DNA of 10,085 bases from the NCBI GenBank assembly GCA_003514305.1, contig DORE01000155.1:1-10085 (forward strand), read 5' to 3'. The position numbers were made by a program, and so were the translations under genes. Below are positions 1 through 5,502 of the stretch, piece by piece. This DNA comes from Gammaproteobacteria bacterium (GTDB lineage: Bacteria > Pseudomonadota > Gammaproteobacteria > Pseudomonadales > Pseudohongiellaceae). Numbering within the stretch: position 1 is the first letter of the stretch; each line of letters begins with the position of its first letter. The notes under the pieces are model-generated. The model ran no database searches, was not told the DNA's origin, and saw only the letters and a program-made list of their open reading frames with translations.

Positions 1-450
1 GTGCAAATCTTTGATACCTGGGGCGGCATACTGACGCCCTCAGCCTATTGCGAATTTTCTTTGCTTTACATGCAGCGCATCATCAAGGGATTGAAGCAGA
101 AGACCGAAACTGATTCTGTGCCAATCATTCTGTTTACGAAAAATGGCGGCCAGTGGCTTGAAGCGATTGCTGACACTGGCTGCCACGCTGTTGGCTTGGA
201 CTGGACCATAAGCATTCAAGCCGCGAAGGCACGAGTTGGAGACAAGGTTGCGCTGCAGGGCAATATGGATCCCTCCATTCTGTACGCGGAGCCCTCAGTG
301 ATTCGGGCAGAAGTCAAGCGAATTCTAAAAGACTTCGGATCGGGTCCGGGGCATGTCTTCAACCTTGGACACGGTATCACTCCGGGTGTTGATCCTGAGC
401 ATGTGGCTGTTTTTGTTCAGGCGGTGCACGAATTTTCCACAGTCGATTAG
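1..450 (+). CDS. hemE: Uroporphyrinogen decarboxylase, C-terminal part (5' end outside window)
   Basis: This is the 3' part of the gene for uroporphyrinogen III decarboxylase, the cytosolic enzyme that removes four acetate carboxyl groups to give coproporphyrinogen III in haem synthesis. The 149 visible residues match roughly the last 40% of a family protein of about 350 residues. Recognisable blocks are QIFDTWGG at residues 2-9, the FTK-GGQWLEA segment, LDWT, QGNMDP at 86-91 and NLGHGI at 121-126, whose His belongs to the conserved active-site region. The window's first codon, GTG, is most likely an internal valine rather than a start, because family members carry Val before QIFDTWGG and the N-terminal half with the catalytic Asp is missing. 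The gene ends in TAG at 448-450, with folK starting 15 bases later, so the two may be co-transcribed. Confidence 0.96.
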   Translation: MQIFDTWGGILTPSAYCEFSLLYMQRIIKGLKQKTETDSVPIILFTKNGGQWLEAIADTGCHAVGLDWTISIQAAKARVGDKVALQGNMDPSILYAEPSVIRAEVKRILKDFGSGPGHVFNLGHGITPGVDPEHVAVFVQAVHEFSTVD

Positions 451-465
451 CTAGTCGGCGGTAGC

Positions 466-972
466 ATGGATGTTTGGATCAGCATTGGGAGCAACTTGGC
501 GTCTAAGCTCGGCCCTCCGGAGGAAACTATTAGATGCGCGCTCGCGGAGTTAAAAAGCCTAAGTTGCAGTGGATTTAAAGTTTCTTCGCTCTTTTTGAGT
601 GCTCCGGTTGACTGCCGACCTGGTTCTCCTGACTTTCTGAACGCCATGGTCAGGATGGACGTGCCGGAAAGGATCAGCCCTGAAAACTTTCTCATGAGCC
701 TACAGGCAGTTGAAAAGCAATTCGGTCGTGTCAGAGGAAACGGGAAGAACGCGGCCCGCACTCTGGACCTTGATATGATTTGTTGGGGGCGGTTGATACT
801 CGATAGCCCCCAACTGCGGCTTCCTCACCCTCGTGCACACCAGCGGGCCTTTGTCCTCTTGCCAATGGTAGAGATTGATCCTCTTTTCCGATTGCCTGGA
901 TTCGACAAAACCATCGGCCAGCAGTTGGCGTCGCTATCCGACGCCGCCGGGCTAGAGCGACTGATTCCTTAG
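466..972 (+). CDS. folK: 2-amino-4-hydroxy-6-hydroxymethyldihydropteridine pyrophosphokinase (HPPK)
   Basis: This 168-residue cytosolic enzyme transfers pyrophosphate from ATP to 6-hydroxymethyl-7,8-dihydropterin, the step before dihydropteroate synthase in folate synthesis. The family signature is clear: ISIGSNLA near the N terminus (residues 5-12), the PDFLNA block, the FGRVR segment, and RTLDLDM with the Mg-binding aspartates at D101 and D103, followed by a PHPRAHQRAFVL stretch. Length is normal for HPPK (about 160-170). The APVDC-RPGSPDFLNA form differs from the Escherichia coli type, which has a different sequence before DYLNA; it resembles a variant subgroup I recall from other phyla. 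It sits directly behind hemE rather than beside pcnB or panBC, where gammaproteobacterial folK is usually found, so it could be a second copy. The ATG at 466 has only a weak purine-rich ribosome site upstream. Confidence 0.94.
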   Translation: MDVWISIGSNLASKLGPPEETIRCALAELKSLSCSGFKVSSLFLSAPVDCRPGSPDFLNAMVRMDVPERISPENFLMSLQAVEKQFGRVRGNGKNAARTLDLDMICWGRLILDSPQLRLPHPRAHQRAFVLLPMVEIDPLFRLPGFDKTIGQQLASLSDAAGLERLIP

Positions 973-1288
973 CCTGCAGTTGGAAGAGTTCGGGTTAGTA
1001 ACGTAGGCGTATCTTAAATATGGCAATACGGTCAGAATTCAGCGACATTTCCTGACACAAATCCATGTGCAATTAAGATCTTTAATGGTATTCTCGATTA
1101 CATTAGGTCGCAGGCTTTCACTTTCTCTTTCGCGTCTAGCAAGTACATCCGGCCGTAAGTGTACACCGGGGTAATGCAGAATGACTGGTTCCGAATCTCG
1201 GTGTGAGCCACGCGGTAGACTCATATCGAGTCGAGCATCTTGAGCTGTAAATTAGATTAAAGACGGCCGAAATGACCCAAAAGAAATC
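973..1288. other. Intergenic stretch with no convincing gene
   Basis: I see no protein gene here. The + frame that continues into the downstream gene contains several stops and shows no receptor plug-domain similarity, so this is not simply the broken front half of that gene. A 61-codon minus-strand reading frame at 1039-1224 has no recognisable similarity. No clear intrinsic terminator follows folK. An 8-base palindrome GTGTACAC lies at 1159-1166. A promoter for the downstream gene presumably lies in the AT-rich part around 1240-1270, but no hexamer pair is good enough to name. Confidence 0.5.
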
Positions 1289-2188
1289 ATGAACTCTTGC
1301 TTCTTCAAAATTCAATCACGAGTTATCTTTCTGGCTTTTTGCGGGAGCTGGTGCGTGTTGGCGGCCGCACAGGAGGCCAAAGAATCGGAGGTGAGTAGCT
1401 TCCGCATAGGTTCAACTTCAATCTTGAGTAGGGCCTCACCGCCCATCGAGCTGTCCCGTAAAATCGAGTCTCAGGACTATGAAATAGCGCTGGTTGAAGA
1501 CGCGCTACACTTTAATCTGGGAGTCAAAATCACGCCCATCGCAGGGCTTAATCTGCAGGCGGATGCATGGCGGCAAGAGATCGCTGATGCGCCGGCACTA
1601 ACGCTCAACACTGGCGCGCAATTGGTGCTGCCCGGACTTTATCCCGAAGACTCCGCAATGAATGAATTTAGCATCCAAACTCCGCTGTTAGATTCCCAGC
1701 TCGGGCGCAATGGATTTGATCTCGGCGCGTCCTACATTTGGGACACTAACCGATTCGGGCAGTTTACCTTGAGCACAAAAGCGACTTACGTCCAGGACTT
1801 CGAAAACAGGGGTTCTCTGTTTGAACTTCTCAAAAGTGAAACCAAGGCTCTTGAAGATCGGGTGGTAAGCTCGGAGCTCCAGAGCAATCTGATGCTCACC
1901 TGGCAGCTTGGTAATCACACCGCGAGTGCGATCACGAATTATTTCGACTCTTTCAAGGATCTCAGTGAATTGGACCTGGATGAAATAAACGCTTTAGTCG
2001 ACGATATCACTACGATTGATCTGCAATATGGTTACAGTGTCGAGACGAGCTCCAATAATCGAGCCATCATCTCTTTTGGGATTCGCAATATCTTCGATGA
2101 AAAGACAGCCCAAATTCTCAATTCTTCTGCGCGCATACTAGACCAGAACGGGCGGATTGCTTATGGATCCATCAAATATCAATTTTAA
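1289..2188 (+). CDS. Short TonB-dependent-receptor-like outer-membrane beta-barrel protein lacking a plug domain
   Basis: This 299-residue protein has a signal peptide: Lys/Arg in residues 1-11, a hydrophobic core at about 12-24 and an AAA cleavage site with likely cutting after A27. The rest resembles the C-terminal barrel end of TonB-dependent receptors (PF00593 type). Visible blocks are HFNLGVKITPIAGL with ADAWRQEI (about 74-98), GFDLGASYIWDTN (142-154) and FTLSTKATY, W-LGNHTASAI with YFDSFKD, the TIDLQYGYS strand, ISFGIRNIFDE (to 271), and a last strand ending YGSIKYQF. The terminal Phe and alternating hydrophobic residues are the usual signal for the BAM assembly machinery. Receptors normally have about 700-1000 residues. 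Here the plug domain, TonB box and most barrel strands are absent, so TonB-driven transport as usually understood seems impossible. It could be a real mini-barrel family, or a receptor that lost its middle by in-frame deletion. The ATG lacks a good Shine-Dalgarno sequence; only AAAAGAAA precedes it. Confidence 0.75.
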   Translation: MNSCFFKIQSRVIFLAFCGSWCVLAAAQEAKESEVSSFRIGSTSILSRASPPIELSRKIESQDYEIALVEDALHFNLGVKITPIAGLNLQADAWRQEIADAPALTLNTGAQLVLPGLYPEDSAMNEFSIQTPLLDSQLGRNGFDLGASYIWDTNRFGQFTLSTKATYVQDFENRGSLFELLKSETKALEDRVVSSELQSNLMLTWQLGNHTASAITNYFDSFKDLSELDLDEINALVDDITTIDLQYGYSVETSSNNRAIISFGIRNIFDEKTAQILNSSARILDQNGRIAYGSIKYQF

Positions 2189-2214
2189 GGTGGGTCTGCA
2201 GTAGAAAAGTAGTC

Positions 2215-2417
2215 TCATTCCTTGGCGACTTTTCGCGCTAAATCAGATGCGCTTTCACTCAAGCTCCTGACAAGGCTCTGCTCATAGGTGCCCCGCCGGG
2301 CACAAAACATACTTTTAAGCAGCCACAGCATGAATTTTGGAGCATACGGTTGACACTGTGTTGCCAATAAATCCTCAAAAGTTCATAAGCATCCACTGCC
2401 GGCGTGACCAGCTTGAC
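2215..2417 (-). pseudogene. Possible remnant of a minus-strand gene (C-terminal end, frameshifted)
   Basis: On the minus strand an open frame runs from about 2382 down to a TGA at 2215-2217 (55 codons). It translates to protein-like sequence, including KFMLWLLKSMFCARRGTYEQ and ending in LARKVAKE. Just upstream, in another minus-strand frame, a stretch reads VKLVTPAVDAYELL, which would join smoothly to EDLLATQ if one frameshift near 2380 were removed. This suggests a decayed tail of a longer gene converging on the barrel-protein gene, whose stop codon is 27 bases away. I do not recognise the family. A 38-codon ORF starting at the ATG 2331-2329 is also possible, but it has no ribosome site. The call rests only on how the translation looks, so it may be chance. 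Confidence 0.25.
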
Positions 2418-2424
2418 CTATACT
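2396..2424 (+). promoter_or_regulatory. Possible sigma70 promoter of the acyl-CoA dehydrogenase gene
   Basis: A good -10 hexamer TATACT lies at 2419-2424, about 87 bases before the start codon. With a 17-base spacer the -35 position (2396-2401) reads CTGCCG, which is poor, so an activator may be needed or the true promoter may lie elsewhere. The TATACTCG block and the ATGAGCCAACA that follows it recur before dapB. Confidence 0.3.
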
Positions 2425-2510
2425 CGGGTTGCATGAGCCAACAGGACCTCTGTTAAATACCTGTTACTTATATTTCTCGCGCAATAACTCAGCCCGATTA
2501 GGAGCAAAAA

Positions 2511-4307
2511 ATGACCGCCTATAACGCGCCACTCGGCGACATTCAATTTTTGATGTCTGAGGTTTTCCAGGCCGACAAGATATTTGCCTCCATGCCGGGC
2601 ACGGCAGAAGTGACTCCTGACCTCATCAGTGCGATTCTTGAAGAGGCCGCTAAAATTGCCGAAAACTTAATATCGCCGATTAACCAGAGTGGGGATCAGG
2701 AGGGATGTAAATGCGTCGATGGAGTGGTCACGACGCCGGAGGGTTTTCGAGAAGCTTACGCGCATTATATTGCCGGTGGCTGGGCTGGCCTGACTGGCGA
2801 GATAGATTTTGGCGGACAGGGCATGCCGAAACTTTTGTCTTCACCAATAGAAGAGATGTTCTTTGGCGCCAATTCGTCTTTTGCGCTGTATGCCATTCTC
2901 AATACCGGCGCTACTCTCACACTCAGTGAACACGCCTCAGAAGTGCTGAAGCAGCGCTTTCTTCCCAAGATGTATGAGGGTCGGTGGACCGGCACTATGT
3001 GTCTTACTGAGGCGCATGCAGGGACTGATCTTGGCATGATCAGAACAAAAGCTGTGCCTCAAGCTGATGGCAGTTATCGAATCACGGGGACGAAGATTTT
3101 CATTACTGCGGGCGAGCATGACCTGACCGAAAATATTATTCATCTGGTGCTTGCCAAACTTCCAGATGCGCCCGCCGGGCCGAAGGGTATCTCCTTGTTT
3201 GTTGTTCCAAAGAATGGATTAGACAATGAGGGAAGCCTTTCCGGGCAACACAATGGCGTCTTTTGCGGGGCTGTCGAGCACAAGATGGGCATCAAAGGGT
3301 CTGCGACATGCGTTATGAATTTTGATGGCGCTCAAGGCTGGCTGGTTGGTGAACTTAACCACGGCTTGTCCAACATGTTCACTATGATGAATTATGAACG
3401 GCTTTCAATGGGCTTGCAGAGTAATGGGCTGGCAGACAGCTCGTATCAGACCGCCGCCGCTTATGCGCGGGAGCGCATCCAGGGTCGGTCGCCAACCGGG
3501 CCGCAGCAACCAGAAGGCGAGGCTGATCCGATCTTGGTTCATCCTGATGTGAGACGAATGCTTTTAACCATGCGTGCAAACATTATGGCAGGTCGCGCGC
3601 TGTCTATGTATGCCGCCTTGCAACTCGATATCTCTCGCTTTCATCCAGATCTCGATCAGCGGCAGAAGGCAGACAAGTTGGTCGCGCTGTTGATTCCGGT
3701 TGCAAAGGCGTATTGCTCCGATCGCGGCTTTGAGATGTGTGTAACGGGGCAACAGATCCTTGGAGGGCATGGCTACGTCGCCGAATGGGGAGTGGAGCAA
3801 AATGTGCGTGATGCGCGCATCGCGCAGATCTACGAAGGGGCGAATGGGATTCAGGCGCTTGATTTAATGGGGCGCAAAACGGTGCGCGAAAATGGTGAAC
3901 TGTTAGCGGTGCTGCTTACGGAAATGGACAAGTTTATTGCGGGTGCACAGGACGTTCTCGGAATGGATCAATACCTGCCTCACTTGCTCAACAATCAACA
4001 GATGATACGTGGCGTTACCCGTCGGGTGATTGACCGCTCCCGCGACAATCCAGACGAGATCGGAGCTGCCTCCTACGCCTACATGGAGCTACTTGGTCTG
4101 ACGCTCTACAACTTTATGTGGTTGCGCATCCTGGCGGCTGTATTGCCTAAGCTTCATGCTGGCACTGGCGACACGCCCCACCTCTCCGGCTTGGTCAAAA
4201 CAGCGGAATTTTTTTTCGCCCGGCTGCTGCCCAAAGGCCAAGCGCTTGTTGCGGAGATTGAAGCCGGAGCGGAGACGCTAATGGCGCTTAGTGCTGAGGA
4301 GTTCTAA
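2511..4307 (+). CDS. Large acyl-CoA dehydrogenase (DmdC/FadE-type)
   Basis: This 598-residue FAD flavoenzyme oxidises an acyl-CoA to the 2-enoyl-CoA in the cytosol. It belongs to the roughly 600-residue subfamily that includes 3-methylmercaptopropionyl-CoA dehydrogenase (DmdC) and FadE-like enzymes, longer than the classical 380-residue dehydrogenases. Domains in order are a short N-terminal extension beginning with YNAPLGD and ending before the helical domain (PINQSGDQEG, GGWAGL, FGGQGMP), the middle beta domain with CLTEAHAGTDLG (C164-E167 onward) and GTKIFITAGEHD, the C-terminal helical domain with GGHGYVAEW and QIYEGANGIQ, and a C-terminal extension of about 120 residues. The Glu of YEG, E442, matches the catalytic base of this subfamily. 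AGGAG at 2500-2504 stands 6 bases before the ATG and fixes the start. The substrate cannot be read from sequence; no dmdB or dmdD neighbours are present, so a general fatty-acid role is equally likely. Confidence 0.93.
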   Translation: MTAYNAPLGDIQFLMSEVFQADKIFASMPGTAEVTPDLISAILEEAAKIAENLISPINQSGDQEGCKCVDGVVTTPEGFREAYAHYIAGGWAGLTGEIDFGGQGMPKLLSSPIEEMFFGANSSFALYAILNTGATLTLSEHASEVLKQRFLPKMYEGRWTGTMCLTEAHAGTDLGMIRTKAVPQADGSYRITGTKIFITAGEHDLTENIIHLVLAKLPDAPAGPKGISLFVVPKNGLDNEGSLSGQHNGVFCGAVEHKMGIKGSATCVMNFDGAQGWLVGELNHGLSNMFTMMNYERLSMGLQSNGLADSSYQTAAAYARERIQGRSPTGPQQPEGEADPILVHPDVRRMLLTMRANIMAGRALSMYAALQLDISRFHPDLDQRQKADKLVALLIPVAKAYCSDRGFEMCVTGQQILGGHGYVAEWGVEQNVRDARIAQIYEGANGIQALDLMGRKTVRENGELLAVLLTEMDKFIAGAQDVLGMDQYLPHLLNNQQMIRGVTRRVIDRSRDNPDEIGAASYAYMELLGLTLYNFMWLRILAAVLPKLHAGTGDTPHLSGLVKTAEFFFARLLPKGQALVAEIEAGAETLMALSAEEF

Positions 4308-4354
4308 GCGCCGTAAAGGTCCGGTGCCACGCAGCCGCTCTTCGCTTTTAACAA

Positions 4355-4383
4355 TTTCGCGTGGTCTCATTTCCCCGTATACT
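4355..4383 (+). promoter_or_regulatory. Possible sigma70 promoter of dapB
   Basis: TATACT at 4378-4383 is a good -10 hexamer. With a 17-base spacer the -35 position reads TTTCGC, which matches the consensus only in its first two bases. A start point near 4390 would give dapB a very short leader of about 20 bases, just enough to include the AGGA ribosome site at 4398-4401. Confidence 0.35.
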
Positions 4384-4409
4384 CGAATGAGCCACATAGG
4401 ATAATGTCA

Positions 4410-5219
4410 ATGATCAGAGTCGCCATAGCCGGTGCAGCTGGGCGTATGGGTCAAGCCCTCATTAAAACCGTGGATGCCCATAAACCTGAGCTGCAGACAA
4501 CTGCCGCATCGGTTTTTGTGGATGATCCTGCTCTAGGGCAAGACATCGGCACCACCGCTCTGGGTAAGCCGATAGGCGTTGTGGCGGTGACCGATCTGGA
4601 GACCGTCATCGCGGACTTTGATGTCTTGATTGATTTTACAGCGCCTGCGCCCAGTCTGGCCCATCTCGAGCTTTGTCAGCAATATCGCAAGCCAATGGTG
4701 CTCGGGACAACCGGCTTCAGCGCAGCGGAGAAAGAGAAGATCGAAATTACCCGTCGGCTGCCACTGGTCTTCGCGCCAAACATGAGTGTTGGGGTAAACC
4801 TCTGTTTCGATCTCTTGCAGCGTGCCGCCCGAGTTCTTGGAGATGAAGTCGACATTGAGATTACCGAAGCGCACCATCGATTTAAGAAGGATGCTCCGTC
4901 TGGTACTGCGCTGCAGATGGGGGAGGTCGTAGCGAAGGCCCTAGGGCGCAAGTTGGACGAGGTGGGAAAATATGATCGCGAGGGTATCGGTGAAAGCCGT
5001 GACCCGAGAACCATCGGCTTTACCACCATTCGCGCTGGAGATATTGTTGGTGATCACACAGTGCTCTTCGCCGCAGACGGAGAGCGTGTTGAGATCACCC
5101 ATAAAGCAAGCAGCCGGATGATTTTTGCGCGTGGTGCCGTTCGAGCTGCTCGGTGGCTCGCAAGCCAACCCGACGGCGTCTATTCAATGATGGATGTGTT
5201 GGCGCTATCTTCTGAATAG
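4410..5219 (+). CDS. dapB: 4-hydroxy-tetrahydrodipicolinate reductase
   Basis: DapB reduces 4-hydroxy-tetrahydrodipicolinate with NAD(P)H to tetrahydrodipicolinate in the lysine and meso-diaminopimelate pathway, and so feeds both protein and peptidoglycan synthesis in the cytosol. From the chosen start it has 269 residues, normal for the family. The N terminus carries the dinucleotide-binding GAAGRMG (G8-G14). LGTTGF and FAPNMSVGVNL follow, then the signature AHHRFKKDAPSGTAL, with H155/H156 and K159 matching the catalytic His and Lys of the E. coli enzyme (H159, K163). An in-frame ATG at 4404 would add Met-Ser, but the AGGA at 4398-4401 is only 2 bases from it and 8 bases from the ATG at 4410, so the second is preferred. 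The protein then begins MIRVAIAGA as family members do. dapB-carA-carB-greA is a conserved gammaproteobacterial order; dnaJ, often upstream, is not. Confidence 0.97.
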   Translation: MIRVAIAGAAGRMGQALIKTVDAHKPELQTTAASVFVDDPALGQDIGTTALGKPIGVVAVTDLETVIADFDVLIDFTAPAPSLAHLELCQQYRKPMVLGTTGFSAAEKEKIEITRRLPLVFAPNMSVGVNLCFDLLQRAARVLGDEVDIEITEAHHRFKKDAPSGTALQMGEVVAKALGRKLDEVGKYDREGIGESRDPRTIGFTTIRAGDIVGDHTVLFAADGERVEITHKASSRMIFARGAVRAARWLASQPDGVYSMMDVLALSSE

Positions 5220-5327
5220 GGTTATTTGTAGCGTTTTGTGAATAAACTGCTGGGCATGAGCACGACAGCGTGTCAATTTTTCTTGTTAAAAAACTGGTTC
5301 ATACGACAAAAATCTCGCCGCGGCAGA

Positions 5328-5357
5328 TAGACACCGCCGACCAAGCTTTTATACAAT
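5328..5357 (+). promoter_or_regulatory. Predicted sigma70 promoter of carAB
   Basis: The -35 hexamer TAGACA (5328-5333) and the -10 hexamer TACAAT (5352-5357) each match the consensus at five of six positions, with an 18-base spacer. TATACA at 5350-5355 with a 16-base spacer is an alternative reading. Transcription would begin near 5362-5366, about 140 bases before carA, so the hairpin and terminator before the gene would be part of the transcript. No complete ARG box was seen. Confidence 0.5.
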
Positions 5358-5362
5358 CTATG

Positions 5363-5383
5363 CTCAGTATGGCACATGCTGAG
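5363..5383 (+). promoter_or_regulatory. Hairpin/dyad at the 5' end of the predicted carAB leader
   Basis: The arms CTCAGTATG (5363-5371) and CATGCTGAG (5375-5383) pair over nine positions, one of them a G-U pair in RNA, around a GCA loop. It falls where the transcript should start. It could act as a pause or stabilising hairpin in the leader RNA, or as a protein-binding dyad in DNA that overlaps the start point. No T tract follows, so it is not a terminator. Confidence 0.5.
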
Positions 5384-5410
5384 ATCTTACAAAGCGGAAG
5401 AGTTTTTTGA
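5369..5410 (+). CDS. Possible 13-residue leader peptide of carAB
   Basis: A short reading frame encodes MAHAEILQSGRVF and stops with TGA at 5408-5410. It begins inside the 5' hairpin and ends in a T6 run (5403-5408) right against the 5' arm of the terminator. A ribosome at the stop codon would cover that arm and favour read-through, as in the pyrBI leader of enteric bacteria, where UTP shortage slows polymerase at U runs. An in-frame ATG at 5360 would add three residues. The weak point is that no Shine-Dalgarno sequence precedes either ATG, so translation would have to be nearly leaderless. Confidence 0.28.
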   Translation: MAHAEILQSGRVF

Positions 5411-5446
5411 AAAGCGGAGCGAGTTTGCCTCTCTCCGCTTTTTTTT
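5410..5446 (+). terminator. Strong intrinsic terminator between dapB and carA, possibly a carAB attenuator
   Basis: The arms AAAAGCGGAG (5410-5419) and CTCCGCTTTT (5433-5442) pair fully, and the second runs into eight T residues (5439-5446). It lies 190 bases after dapB and only 56 bases before the carA start, downstream of a good promoter. It may therefore act as a transcription attenuator for carAB rather than, or as well as, the end of the dapB transcript. A second copy of AAAGCGGA at 5391-5398 could compete for the same 3' arm. Confidence 0.85.
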
Positions 5447-5502
5447 CGCCTGAAGAAAATACCAGCACAGATTTGGGCAAGATGAACTGAAGAGGATATG
5501 AA

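Larger units (their letters stand above)
2189..2510. other. Intergenic stretch: possible decayed minus-strand gene tail, then promoter region of the dehydrogenase gene
   Basis: No intact gene of normal size is visible. The left part (2215-2417) reads on the minus strand like the end of a protein gene broken by a frameshift and is listed separately. The right part (about 2396-2510) should hold the promoter and leader for the acyl-CoA dehydrogenase. A six-base-pair hairpin GTGCCC/GGGCAC at 2288-2303 lies inside the minus-strand reading frame and has no T tract, so I do not call it a terminator. Confidence 0.5.

Noticed and set aside
1159..1166. GTGTACAC palindrome as an operator
   Set aside because: Eight bases are expected by chance and there is no second copy or promoter next to it.
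1039..1224. 61-codon minus-strand reading frame between folK and the barrel gene
   Set aside because: No ribosome site, no known motif, and composition like random translation.
2288..2303. GTGCCC/GGGCAC hairpin after the barrel gene as a terminator
   Set aside because: Only six pairs, no T tract on either strand, and it lies within a minus-strand reading frame about 100 bases from the stop codon.
5238..5256. ARG-box-like TGTGAATAAAC before carA
   Set aside because: Only one half-site resembles the consensus; the second half is missing and it is about 90 bases before the predicted promoter.
5261..5285. CACG/CGTG hairpin followed by T5 as a dapB terminator
   Set aside because: A four-pair stem is too weak; the strong terminator at 5410-5446 can end the transcript.
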